Assembly: GCA_018432235.1 (NCBI GenBank)
Contig: JAHDLO010000010.1
Span: forward strand, 248,001 to 312,000
Direction of reading: 5' to 3'
Length of the DNA stretch: 64,000 nt
Origin: Clostridiaceae bacterium
GTDB taxonomy: Bacteria; Bacillota; Clostridia; Peptostreptococcales; Natronincolaceae
Shown in pieces: positions 27,406-35,275 of this stretch. Every line of letters starts with the position of its first letter. Positions within the stretch are counted from its first letter, which is position 1. The notes below the pieces were generated by a model. That model was not told the DNA's origin, searched no databases, and worked only from the letters and a program-made list of their open reading frames with translations. A program made the translations under genes and the position numbers.

Positions 27406-28089
27406 TTATTCCATTGCCTTTACATATCTGTAGACATAGCAGGGCCTGCCAACATTGCCATATGCCATATCAATTTCTACCTCTCCGATGTGGGAGAGAT
27501 ATTCCAAATATCTTCTAAGGGTGACTCTGCTGATGCCCAGCTTCATGGTCAGCTCATCACAGGTAAAGGGTGTATTCTTGTACTCCTTTATAGCTTTCTT
27601 GATCCTTTGTAGTGTCTTTTCATGAAGCCCCTTTTGCATTTCTATTGTCCCTGCCGTTGGACTTCTGTCAATTATGAAATCGATATCCTGCTGGCGTATA
27701 ATTTTCTTGTTCTTGAGGAGCGCATGCCTTTCCCGGTAGTTTAGAAGAGATCTTTTGAAACGCTGAAAGTCGAAGGGCTTAATCAGATAATCTATCGCCC
27801 CAAGCTTCAGTACCTCATCAATATTTCCTACCTCCTTGGCGGCAGTAACCAGAATGATATCCAGCATAATATGCTGTTCTCTTATTGTCTTCATTAGCCT
27901 GAGTCCATCTACCTTCGGCATAAATATGTCTAATATCATAAGGTCATAGCTGCCGGAGCTCAATTTTTCCAAAGCGATTTCGCCGTTTTCTGCAGTTGCC
28001 ATTACCTTAAAGCCCTCTATGCTGTCCACATAATTTTTGTTTAATTGTGCAACCATCGGATCATCCTCAACTATCAGAACGCTTATCAT
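27406..28089 (-). CDS. CitB/DcuR/MalR-type response regulator
   Basis: 227 residues from the ATG at 28089, preceded by GGGGGAGGGATACA; earlier codons lie in the kinase gene. Receiver domain (1-120) has the acidic pair VEDDP, the phosphoacceptor aspartate in LMILDIFMPKVDG and the lysine in YLIKPFD. The C-terminal part (about 150-215) has a winged helix-like DNA-binding section (KNTPFTCDELTMKLGISRVTLRRYLEYL), typical of the CitB family. It overlaps the kinase by 23 bases. Probably activates the malic enzyme/transporter operon downstream. Confidence 0.9.
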   Translation of the reverse strand: MISVLIVEDDPMVAQLNKNYVDSIEGFKVMATAENGEIALEKLSSGSYDLMILDIFMPKVDGLRLMKTIREQHIMLDIILVTAAKEVGNIDEVLKLGAIDYLIKPFDFQRFKRSLLNYRERHALLKNKKIIRQQDIDFIIDRSPTAGTIEMQKGLHEKTLQRIKKAIKEYKNTPFTCDELTMKLGISRVTLRRYLEYLSHIGEVEIDMAYGNVGRPCYVYRYVKAME

Positions 28090-29680
28090 TGTATCCCTCC
28101 CCCTTTGGCAAGTTAACCAGGATATTAGTTCCATTGCTTAATTCAGTTTGTAGTAGGATTTCTCCCTTAAGGCTCTCCACCACTTCTTTAACTAAGGCTA
28201 ATCCGACACCTCTGCTGCCTTCCTTTGTTGAATAGCCTCTGACGAAAATATGAGCCTTCTCCTCTTCTCTAATCCCAATACCATTATCAATTATCCTCAG
28301 CCTTATATACCTGTCATTTTCCTTTATTAAAAGCTTTACAGATTTATCTGCCTTGGCATCGGAGGCTACAGCATCAAAGGCATTTTCTAATAAATTGCCA
28401 ATGATGGTCACCAATGCATGACTATTGATCTTGTCCTCTCTTTGGGATAGATAGCTGTCGGTTTCTAATTGAAGAAATATACCCAGCTCCTTTGCTCGGC
28501 TGAATTTCCCCAACACCAGAGCTGCCACCACCGGGTCCTTTATTTTTTTCATTATCTGATTTATTATCTGCTGCTGTCGTTCTGTCACACTGATAATATA
28601 TTGTGTTGCCTTATCTATATCCCCCAGCTGCAAAAGCCCCAGAAGTATATGAAGCTTATTCATAAACTCATGAGTATTTGCCCTCAAGGACTCTACAATT
28701 TGCTTCACGCCTGTAATTTCCTCAGCCATTTTTGTTATCATTGTCTTATCTCTAAAGGTGGCTATGGCACCTATGATTGTCTCCCTATCCTTTAAAGGTA
28801 CTCTATTGGAAATGATGATAGTGTCGTTGATCCGCTGCTCTCTATTAAACTCACTCTCACCCGACTGCAGCACCTCCGGAAGCCTACTGGTGGGAAATAC
28901 CTCTGTTATTTGCCTGCCAATAATATTGTCCTTTTGCAGATTTAAAAGCTCAATCGCAGAGTCATTTACCAAACTAATTTTTAAATCTGCATCGATGGCT
29001 ACTATGCCCTCATGCATCGCATCAAGTATCCCCTTCTTTTCAAGATACATTTTTGATATTTCTCTTGGCTCCAGCCCCAATAGGGTTTTCTTTATATTTG
29101 TTGATAGTATAAAGGCGCCGATAATGCCTATTATGATTCCTATTGTGCTAAAAAGTATCAGATTCCTCTGATTCTGTCTTCTAACCTTGTCAATATTTTC
29201 TGTTAAAGCAGCCGCCATAACAAAGCCCACCTGTTTGTCCCCGTCAAATACTGGTACAAAGGCTCTCATTTGGTGTCCAAGGGTCCCTATCGCTTCAGAA
29301 ATATATGTTTTCCCCTCCAACACATCTCTTTCGTCACCGCCGACAAATCTCTGTCCTATTCTTTCAGGGGTTGGATGGGCCAGTCTTATGCCCGCCATGT
29401 CCACCACCACCATTACCTCGATGTTTTTTGTTTCCGCCAATAGCCTTTTGATATAGGGCTGCACTTTGTATCTTAGTGAGGCATCCCTTAATCCATCTAA
29501 TACAATGGGACTGGCAGCCATAAGCTGAGCAACGTTTGAAATATTATTTTCTACCTCTTTCCTCATGTTATCTGTCATCCATCTGGTCATAAAAAACATT
29601 ATGGAGGAAATAGAAATCAAGACTATTGCTATAGTCAGCAGGGCAATTTTTGTATTTAGCTTCAAAAAATCCTTTTTCAT
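28067..29680 (-). CDS. CitA/DcuS/MalK-type sensor histidine kinase
   Basis: 537 residues. Two membrane spans (about 13-34 and 176-196) enclose an extracellular sensor domain with the pattern VVVDMAGIRLAHPTPERIGQRF typical of CitA/DcuS carboxylate sensors. A cytosolic PAS domain (about 215-320) and a SpoOB-like dimerisation helix follow with the phosphoacceptor His in HEFMNKLHILLGL. The ATPase domain has NLLENAFDA (N box), DNGIGI (G1) and GVGLALV (G2). It probably senses external malate or citrate. Start follows GGAGGTAAGCT. Confidence 0.92.
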   Translation of the reverse strand: MKKDFLKLNTKIALLTIAIVLISISSIMFFMTRWMTDNMRKEVENNISNVAQLMAASPIVLDGLRDASLRYKVQPYIKRLLAETKNIEVMVVVDMAGIRLAHPTPERIGQRFVGGDERDVLEGKTYISEAIGTLGHQMRAFVPVFDGDKQVGFVMAAALTENIDKVRRQNQRNLILFSTIGIIIGIIGAFILSTNIKKTLLGLEPREISKMYLEKKGILDAMHEGIVAIDADLKISLVNDSAIELLNLQKDNIIGRQITEVFPTSRLPEVLQSGESEFNREQRINDTIIISNRVPLKDRETIIGAIATFRDKTMITKMAEEITGVKQIVESLRANTHEFMNKLHILLGLLQLGDIDKATQYIISVTERQQQIINQIMKKIKDPVVAALVLGKFSRAKELGIFLQLETDSYLSQREDKINSHALVTIIGNLLENAFDAVASDAKADKSVKLLIKENDRYIRLRIIDNGIGIREEEKAHIFVRGYSTKEGSRGVGLALVKEVVESLKGEILLQTELSNGTNILVNLPKGEGYNDKRSDS

Positions 29681-29900
29681 AGCTTACCTCCAGCCTTAGT
29701 TATATCATACCGCTACAAGCCCCCTGCATTGGCAAGGGGATTCGATTCATTAGTCCCTAGTACATAAGCTTTTGATCTATTAAACATGTAGCTCATTTTT
29801 ATTACAAATTTCCTTGATTAGAATTAAAACCGCTTCCTTATGAATTAAAAATCTATCTTTAGCCTATAGTAGCCTATTTGTATTGCTGCTGTCAACGAGA

Positions 29901-29938
29901 CAAAAATAAAAGCCTCCGTTTAGCAGAGACTTTTTGCA
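29901..29938 (-). terminator. Terminator of the CBS-domain gene
   Basis: AAAGTCTC...GAGGCTTT stem followed by TATTTTTG on the minus strand. Confidence 0.6.
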
Positions 29939-29961
29939 TCTTTATTATGCAATTTCTTCGT

Positions 29962-30423
29962 CTATTTTTTTGCATAGGCCTTAATAATATCCTTCTGCGT
30001 GATGATGCCAACTACCTTGCCCTCCGCCACCACTGGTATTCTATGAACACCCTTATCGGCCATTAGCTTTACTATTTCTTCCATAGAAACATCCTCCTCA
30101 ACAGAAAATACCTCCGTGGTCATTACCTCCTCAACCTTAGAATCCATTATTTTCTTCATCTTTTCGTCAAGATTAGTAACCTTGTCAAAGTACTTTTTCG
30201 TATCAAACAAGGGATAGAAGCTAGGAAAATAATTAGGTATATCCATTTTTTTACTCTTTGTTACCAGGTCCGACTCTGTCAGGATTCCCACCAGAATGCT
30301 CTCCTCATCAACTACTGGCATTCCGCTGATATTATGCTCTAGAAGCCTCTCAATGGCATACGCCACTGTGTCTCCTCTTTTAAGTACAAAAACATCCTTC
30401 TTCATGATATCCTTTGCTAACAT
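29962..30423 (-). CDS. Two-CBS-domain protein
   Basis: 153 residues made almost entirely of two CBS motifs (about 1-65 and 85-150), each ending in a VGIITQKDI- or VGILTESDL-like strand. CBS pairs (Bateman modules) bind adenine nucleotides or S-adenosyl compounds and normally regulate an enzyme or channel; here no effector domain is fused. RBS AAGGAGGGG. About 90 bases upstream begins the unassigned structured element 30514-30750, which on this strand would be in its leader. Confidence 0.88.
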   Translation of the reverse strand: MLAKDIMKKDVFVLKRGDTVAYAIERLLEHNISGMPVVDEESILVGILTESDLVTKSKKMDIPNYFPSFYPLFDTKKYFDKVTNLDEKMKKIMDSKVEEVMTTEVFSVEEDVSMEEIVKLMADKGVHRIPVVAEGKVVGIITQKDIIKAYAKK

Positions 30424-30513
30424 ATTACCCCTCCTTATGAGTAAAACTATCTTTAAATCTATTATTAAATTACCCCAATTAGTATATTAATAACACTCTG
30501 GAAATCAATATTT

Positions 30514-30750
30514 TCGGAACAAAAGTAGCTTTGCCACCTTTGTTTTCCATAGAACCCATGTGTTCTCTAGGACGCTTTGTCTTCGTCACCCTACTGTCTC
30601 AGTGCCGCTGGTAGCATAGTGCACTTATTCGTGGCACCACTCTCCTCATATTTTAATAAGGGAGGTACGTTCCTTTAACAACGCTCTATATATAGGAAAC
30701 AAAGTGGTTTCTGATAAAGCTGAAGGACGGCTCATTAGGAGCCGTCCTTT
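30514..30750. ncRNA. Candidate structured RNA, class not recognised
   Basis: A closing helix joins CCACCTTTGTTTTCC (30534-30548) with GGAAACAAAGTGG (30695-30707), flanked by AGCTTT (30527) and AAAGCT (30716). Inside lie hairpins AGAAC/GTTCT, GACG/CGTC and GTGCC/GGCAC. The left arm can instead pair locally, AACAAAAGTAGC with GCCACCTTTGTT. A GGACGGCT/AGCCGTCC hairpin (about 30724-30748) ends it on plus. No frame is open through it. Strand is unresolved: on minus it would be the leader of the CBS gene, on plus a free RNA of 6S-like size. A transposon-derived inverted repeat is the other option. Confidence 0.5.
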
Positions 30751-30759
30751 GCTTATACG

Positions 30760-31023
30760 CTACATATATTCTATAGTCCCGCCTGATTTATAAAATGCAT
30801 CGGTTATCTTACGAATATCAAAGGCTGAATGAGAATCCTTGCCACAGACGCCAGGCAACCTAATAATCAGACAAATGCCTGATGGTGAAGTAACCTCAAT
30901 CAAATTTAGTAAATTAATGACAGCACCAGCCGGTATATTTATTCTTAGCAATGTCCCGGGCAACTGTGGACACTTTTCCGGACAGGGCTTTTTGATTGGT
31001 GGTATTGGCTTTTTATACATCAT
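30760..31023 (-). CDS. Small Pro/Cys-containing protein of unknown function
   Basis: 87 residues; GAGGGGGAATTT precedes the ATG. The N-terminus is Pro/Lys/Cys-rich (PIPPIKKPCPEKCPQLPG), followed by a beta-prone section ending in RLPGVCGKDSHSAFDIRK. No signal peptide or membrane segment. It follows the DUF3793 gene by about 60 bases and may share its transcript. Not recognised. Confidence 0.55.
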   Translation of the reverse strand: MMYKKPIPPIKKPCPEKCPQLPGTLLRINIPAGAVINLLNLIEVTSPSGICLIIRLPGVCGKDSHSAFDIRKITDAFYKSGGTIEYM

Positions 31024-31082
31024 AAATTCCCCCTCTTAATTGCAATACATATTATGTAAGCAATGACAAAGGGTGATATTTA

Positions 31083-31673
31083 TCATGAAATATTCAGCTG
31101 CAAAATCCCTTCAATACCCTTATTGTTAAGTATTCTCTTAATCTCGTCTCTAGCAGAAACAAAGGCCTTCCGTCTTAAAGAGGATATTCTTTCATCTCCA
31201 TACATTCGCCATCCATCTACCTTTGTTAGCTTTAGAGAAGGATGACCCATAAAGCCCAAAACATCCTTTAGTGGATATCCCAGAAATATACCGATTTCAT
31301 CAGGAATTTCTCCCTTTCGCATGCCATTCAATATATAATTGACATAGACCTCTAGACTAAAGCTGGCAGGATAACCAATCTCCTTCAAAAACTTCAGATT
31401 TTTATACTCCGAAAGGGTCTCCTTCAATGCTTCAGGATGATAAATAAAGAGCTTTGTGCATTTACTACAATAGGTATATTCCTCAAACCTAAGGGGCGTG
31501 TTTTCTTCAAAAAAAGCCTTCAGAAGCTGGGTGTTACTGTTGTAGCCCTCAGGAAAGCTTAGTATCTCTGCAGGCTTAACCCCTAAAATTACAGGTCCCA
31601 GCAGCTCAATATACCATTTGAAAAAATCTTCATTATTACTACCATCTCTGCAAAAACAGTTATTTAGCTTCAT
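31083..31673 (-). CDS. DUF3793 family protein
   Basis: 196 residues. The pattern is that of DUF3793: an N-terminal GPVILGVKPAEILSF, a central LSEYKNLKFLKEIGYPASFSLEVYVNYIL stretch and the strongly conserved DEIGIFLGYPLKDVLGFMGH, ending in a GWRMYGDE segment. The family is widespread in anaerobic Firmicutes and lacks a known biochemical role; it often appears near metal or heme genes. GGGGTGATGCG ribosome site. Confidence 0.82.
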   Translation of the reverse strand: MKLNNCFCRDGSNNEDFFKWYIELLGPVILGVKPAEILSFPEGYNSNTQLLKAFFEENTPLRFEEYTYCSKCTKLFIYHPEALKETLSEYKNLKFLKEIGYPASFSLEVYVNYILNGMRKGEIPDEIGIFLGYPLKDVLGFMGHPSLKLTKVDGWRMYGDERISSLRRKAFVSARDEIKRILNNKGIEGILQLNIS

Positions 31674-31824
31674 CGCATCACCCCATATTATTAAACATTA
31701 TTGAATGTCATTATCATTTATATATAATTATCATATAACATTTCTTCAAAAATGTCAAAATATTCTCATGTAATAATTGCGTTAATTAAATAACTGTACT
31801 GTTTTATTAAGCTACAGCATTTGC

Positions 31825-31866
31825 TATAATTAATTGAGGAAATTGCATATTATACAATTTTCTCAA
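31825..31866 (+). promoter_or_regulatory. Extended -10 promoter with overlapping operator-like repeat
   Basis: TGCTATAAT (TATAAT 31825-31830) precedes the inverted repeat TTGAGGAAATTG-9-CAATTTTCTCAA (31834-31866), which would cover the start of transcription of the PHP gene. Confidence 0.5.
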
Positions 31867-31896
31867 TGATATAAATAACAACCTTGGAGGCCGTTT

Positions 31897-32628
31897 ATGA
31901 ATTTAAAACTTGATGTTCACTGTCATACCATAGCCAGTGGCCACGCCTACAGTACCATTTTGGAAATGGTCAGCAGGGCAAAGGCCATTGGTCTTGAGCT
32001 TATCGCCCTTACTGAGCATGGCCCTGCAATGCCTTCCGGTGCTAATCTTCTTTATTTTAATAATCTGAAGGTTCTCCCCTCCATTATTGATGGCGTTGAG
32101 GTCTTAAAGGGTGCTGAGGTTAATATTACAGACTATAACGGAGGCTTGGACCTTCCTGAGGAAACCCTAAAGCGCCTAGATTTCGTTATAGCCAGCTTTC
32201 ATGATGCATGCTTAGAAGCTGGTTCAATTGAGGATCACACCAATGCACTAATCAATATAATGAAAAGACCCTATATTCATATGATTGGACACCCGGGAAA
32301 CCCTTATTTCTCCATTGATATTCCTAGAATTGTTCAAGCTGCAAAGGAAACCGGCACCATTTTGGAGATCAATAACAGCTCCTTAAAGCCCAACAGCTTT
32401 AGGTTCGGCAGCAAAGAAAATTGCTTTAATATTCTTAAGGAATGCATGGCCCAGCAGGTGCCGATAGCCCTGGGCAGCGATGCCCATATTACCTTTGACA
32501 TAGCTAATTTTACCCATAGTCTTGAGATGATAAAGGCTTTAGATGTACCCGAGGAGCTTATATTGAACACCTCTGTAGATTTATTTAAGGCAGCATTATA
32601 TAAGAAAAGCAATTTCACAAAAATATAA
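31897..32628 (+). CDS. PHP-domain phosphatase, YcdX-like
   Basis: 243 residues. PHP (polymerase and histidinol phosphatase) fold: DVHCHTIASGHAYSTILEM gives the first metal-binding histidines, ALTEHGPAMP the second, then VEVLKGAEVNI, IGHPGNP and a late GSDAH aspartate/histidine. YcdX-type enzymes have a trinuclear zinc site and hydrolyse phosphate esters; the substrate here is unknown. RBS is TTGGAGG. An operator-like repeat overlaps its promoter. Confidence 0.88.
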   Translation: MNLKLDVHCHTIASGHAYSTILEMVSRAKAIGLELIALTEHGPAMPSGANLLYFNNLKVLPSIIDGVEVLKGAEVNITDYNGGLDLPEETLKRLDFVIASFHDACLEAGSIEDHTNALINIMKRPYIHMIGHPGNPYFSIDIPRIVQAAKETGTILEINNSSLKPNSFRFGSKENCFNILKECMAQQVPIALGSDAHITFDIANFTHSLEMIKALDVPEELILNTSVDLFKAALYKKSNFTKI

Positions 32629-32656
32629 TAAAAGGAGGTTTCCCTCCTTTTATTGT
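32625..32656. terminator. Bidirectional terminator
   Basis: 12-bp stem AATAAAAGGAGG/CCTCCTTTTATT with loop TTTC, between the PHP gene and the minus-strand miniprotein at 32665. Confidence 0.8.
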
Positions 32657-32664
32657 TCGTATAA

Positions 32665-32844
32665 CTAGAATCCAAAGAATCTTCTTCCACCAAATAAAAT
32701 GACTAATAGTAGGAAGAAGAATAGTAGGCTGTCGCCTGAACCAGCAAACCAACCGCTATTACAGAAAAGGATCACCAACAGCAGGAAGAAAAATAATAAT
32801 GAGCTCTCGCCGCCAAAAAATCCTCCTAATACGCTATTACTCAT
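32665..32844 (-). CDS. SLLFFFLLL-type duplicated hydrophobic miniprotein (copy 2)
   Basis: 59 residues, AAGGAGGTAGTTTT before ATG. Head MSNSVLGGFFGGES, then SLLFFFLLLVILF, link CNSGWFAGSGD, then SLLFFFLLLVILF and a basic tail GGRRFFGF. The two hydrophobic segments are identical over 13 residues. It is the last of three tandem copies. Confidence 0.75.
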   Translation of the reverse strand: MSNSVLGGFFGGESSLLFFFLLLVILFCNSGWFAGSGDSLLFFFLLLVILFGGRRFFGF

Positions 32845-32910
32845 AAAACTACCTCCTTAACATGTAGCCCCTAGCGTGATGCTAGAGGTGTTTTTGTGAT
32901 GGCATTTTGT

Positions 32911-33105
32911 TTAGCAACCACGGAAAAGAGTGGGCCCGCTAAATAATACCACCAGCAATAAGAAGAAGAACAATAAGCTGTCACCATAGGCCTTAAATAA
33001 ACCACAGTTACAGAAGATAATAACCAGCAGCAGGAAGAAGAATAATAAGCTGCTATTTGTACCAAATAAACCGCCTAATATACTGTTTGATGTAACTTCA
33101 CTCAT
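32911..33105 (-). CDS. SLLFFFLLL-type duplicated hydrophobic miniprotein (copy 3)
   Basis: 64 residues, AAGGAGGTGTAAGAT before ATG. The same architecture: Ser/Asn/Gly head, SLLFFFLLLVIIF, CNCGLFKAYGD link, SLLFFFLLLVVLF, short tail ending in Cys. An opposite reading frame with high Tyr/Ser/Cys content is a shadow. Confidence 0.75.
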   Translation of the reverse strand: MSEVTSNSILGGLFGTNSSLLFFFLLLVIIFCNCGLFKAYGDSLLFFFLLLVVLFSGPTLFRGC

Positions 33106-33244
33106 ATCTTACACCTCCTTTAAAGCCATTTTTTATTTTTCTAATACATATTATGTTGCAGTCATTTAACATGTGACCCACAGTTAGTCATTGCTAAGGT
33201 GATAATGCATAGAGGGCAGCGGAGCTACCCTCCTCTGTTCATAG

Positions 33245-33454
33245 TTAACAACCGATAAACAATCCTCTTCCACAGAACAATACTACAAGCAATAAGAAGA
33301 AGAACAGCAAGCTGTCACCTGATCCCTTGAATAAACCACAGTTGCAGAAGATAATTACCAGCAACAGAAAAAAGAATAATAGGCTGCTTTTTCCTCCAAA
33401 CAATCCGCCTACAAGGCCTGTTCCTGCACCTGTTGAAGCTACAGCATCACTCAT
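33245..33454 (-). CDS. SLLFFFLLL-type duplicated hydrophobic miniprotein (copy 4)
   Basis: 69 residues from the ATG at 33454; GGAGGTGCGAGTT precedes it, and the five codons before it contain that ribosome site. Head MSDAVASTGAGTG, two segments SLLFFFLLLVIIF and SLLFFFLLLVVLF, CNCGLF link, tail ending in Cys. First gene of the three-copy cluster; about 140 bases separate it from copy 3. Confidence 0.75.
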   Translation of the reverse strand: MSDAVASTGAGTGLVGGLFGGKSSLLFFFLLLVIIFCNCGLFKGSGDSLLFFFLLLVVLFCGRGLFIGC

Positions 33455-33642
33455 AACTCGCACCTCCACTTTTTAGAATCTTTGATCTCATTTCATCATA
33501 TGAAAATCCTATAAATGTGTGCTTTATGACGCTGAAATTTATCCACACCGGTGAGATACTTTTATAGAACATTTATACCTCTCCAGCATAGTTTAATTAT
33601 TATGTACTTAATTTTAAATATAAAATGCTTGAGGTGATTTGT

Positions 33643-34860
33643 TTGGATATAATCGTTCAGAAGTTTGGCGGTACCTCAGTTTCTACCAAGGAAAGAAGAG
33701 AAATGGTTGCCAATAAAATACTTGGTGCATTAAACAACGGACTGCAGGTGGTGGTGGTGGTATCCGCCATGGGCAGAAGGGGTGAACCCTATGCCACCGA
33801 TACCTTAAAGGGACTGGCACTTGACGTCAATCCTGACTGTAGTCTTAGAGCCCTGGACTTCCTTATGTCCTGTGGTGAAGCAATATCTGCTGCCGTCTTA
33901 GCCTCAACTTTGGAGCTACATGGTGTCAATGCGGTGCCAATGACTGGGTATCAGGCGGGTATTATTACTGATACTAGCTTTAGTAATTCTGAGATAAAAT
34001 CCATTGATCATGAAAAAATCCTCCGACACTTAGCAAAGGAGGAGGTAGTTATTATTTGCGGCTTTCAAGGAATATCAGAGGAAGGAGAAATCACCACTTT
34101 AGGTCGAGGCGGAAGCGACACTACTGCCACCGCCATCGGTGTTGCCCTTGGAGCCAAATATGTCGAAATATATACCGACGTCAATGGCATTATGACAGCA
34201 GACCCTAATGTGGTGCCAACAGCCAAAATAATTGATGAGATCAACTACGAGGAGGTCTTTCAAATGGCTGAAAAGGGAGCTAAGGTTATACATCCCAGAG
34301 CTGTAGAAATAGCCCAGAAGGGTAATATAATGGTTAAAATAAAAAACACCATGACCTCACATCCGGGAACGGTAATTTCATATCATAAAAAAATTGGTGA
34401 GGGCCTCTATTCTACCCAGCCTTCAAAGCTATTAACTGCAATTACCCATAAAGAAGACATTGCACAGGTCACTATTCTGGAGGAGGATAATCTTGAAAAT
34501 GATAGTATGCTATTAACTCAAATGGCAGATGCCAACATAAGTATAGATATGATCAACTTCTTCATAGATAAAAAGGTATTTACGATTGATGCTTATCAAA
34601 CTCCCCTAATAAAAAAAATATTTAGTGAGTTTAAGGTGAACTACAGCATTGCCGAGGACTGCTGCAAGGTGACAATAATAGGTAGCCGGATAACAGGTAT
34701 TCCGGGTGTTATGGCAACAATTGTTCAGGCTCTGGCTAAAGAGGGCATCCGTATACTTCAAAGCTCAGATTCACATTCCACTATCTCCTGCCTTATTAAA
34801 AAGGAGGAGACAAAAAAGGCAGTAAATGTACTGCATGAGGCCTTTCAGCTACATCTTTGA
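33643..34860 (+). CDS. Aspartate kinase
   Basis: 405 residues from a TTG at 33643, preceded by GAGGTGATTTGT; an in-frame ATG at 33625 lacks a site. It phosphorylates aspartate, the first step to lysine, threonine, methionine and diaminopimelate. KFGGTS at the N-terminus, GFQGISEEGEITTLGRGGSDTTA, the ARTA-type GAKYVEIYTDVNGIMTADP and two C-terminal ACT domains (about 265-400) for feedback control are visible. No lysine riboswitch was found upstream. Terminator follows. Confidence 0.93.
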   Translation: MDIIVQKFGGTSVSTKERREMVANKILGALNNGLQVVVVVSAMGRRGEPYATDTLKGLALDVNPDCSLRALDFLMSCGEAISAAVLASTLELHGVNAVPMTGYQAGIITDTSFSNSEIKSIDHEKILRHLAKEEVVIICGFQGISEEGEITTLGRGGSDTTATAIGVALGAKYVEIYTDVNGIMTADPNVVPTAKIIDEINYEEVFQMAEKGAKVIHPRAVEIAQKGNIMVKIKNTMTSHPGTVISYHKKIGEGLYSTQPSKLLTAITHKEDIAQVTILEEDNLENDSMLLTQMADANISIDMINFFIDKKVFTIDAYQTPLIKKIFSEFKVNYSIAEDCCKVTIIGSRITGIPGVMATIVQALAKEGIRILQSSDSHSTISCLIKKEETKKAVNVLHEAFQLHL

Positions 34861-34890
34861 TGATAAAAATGCTTCCTTCGATATGCAAAA

Positions 34891-34930
34891 AAAGGGCTGT
34901 ACCTAGCTTTTAACTAGGTTCAGCCCTTTG
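34891..34930. terminator. Bidirectional terminator
   Basis: AAAGGGCTG-ACCTAG/CTAGGT-CAGCCCTTT with one mismatch, between the aspartokinase and YerC-like genes. Confidence 0.8.
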
Positions 34931-34942
34931 ATTCATTCGCTA

Positions 34943-35239
34943 TTATTCTTTATCCAGCCTTTCTAATATCAGCTTATATCCATCAGCACCATAATGCAGA
35001 CATCGATTAACTCTACTAATGGTTGCGGTGCTAGCACCCGTTGTCTCTTCAATTTCAATATAGGTCTTACCATCCTTTAGCAGCTTAGCAACCTCAAGAC
35101 GCTGTGAAATGGACTGAAGCTCCTTAATCGTACAAATATCCTCAAAAAAACGGTAGCATTCCTCCATATTTTCCAGCAACAGTATGGCTTCAAACAAAGC
35201 ATCAGTAAACTTATCTTTAATTTTAGGCTGATAGGACAT
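34943..35239 (-). CDS. YerC/YecD-type TrpR-like regulator
   Basis: 98 residues. The TrpR-superfamily helix-turn-helix is clear: LQSISQRLEVAKLLKDGKTYIEIEETTGASTATISRVNRCL with the recognition helix TGASTATISRVN. It is the YerC/YecD subfamily, common in Firmicutes; the B. subtilis member is uncharacterised. It sits alone on minus, convergent with aspartokinase, 36 bases after the fused chemoreceptor gene. RBS GAGGTG. Confidence 0.9.
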   Translation of the reverse strand: MSYQPKIKDKFTDALFEAILLLENMEECYRFFEDICTIKELQSISQRLEVAKLLKDGKTYIEIEETTGASTATISRVNRCLHYGADGYKLILERLDKE

Positions 35240-35275
35240 TTTTTCACCTCATATCATTTTTATAGGTACTTTGGA

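Noticed and set aside
30534..30712. Guess that the structured element is a c-di-GMP riboswitch because of GCAAAGC on the minus strand
   Set aside because: The rest of the GEMM consensus (CACAGGGCAAACC, GGCCTAA, tetraloop receptor) is absent.
32871..33065. 64-codon minus-strand frame overlapping the third SLLFFFLLL gene
   Set aside because: It is the out-of-frame shadow of a well-supported gene with its own ribosome site.
33470..33642. Search for a lysine riboswitch or T-box before aspartate kinase
   Set aside because: The 170-base spacer lacks the conserved segments of either and is too short for them.
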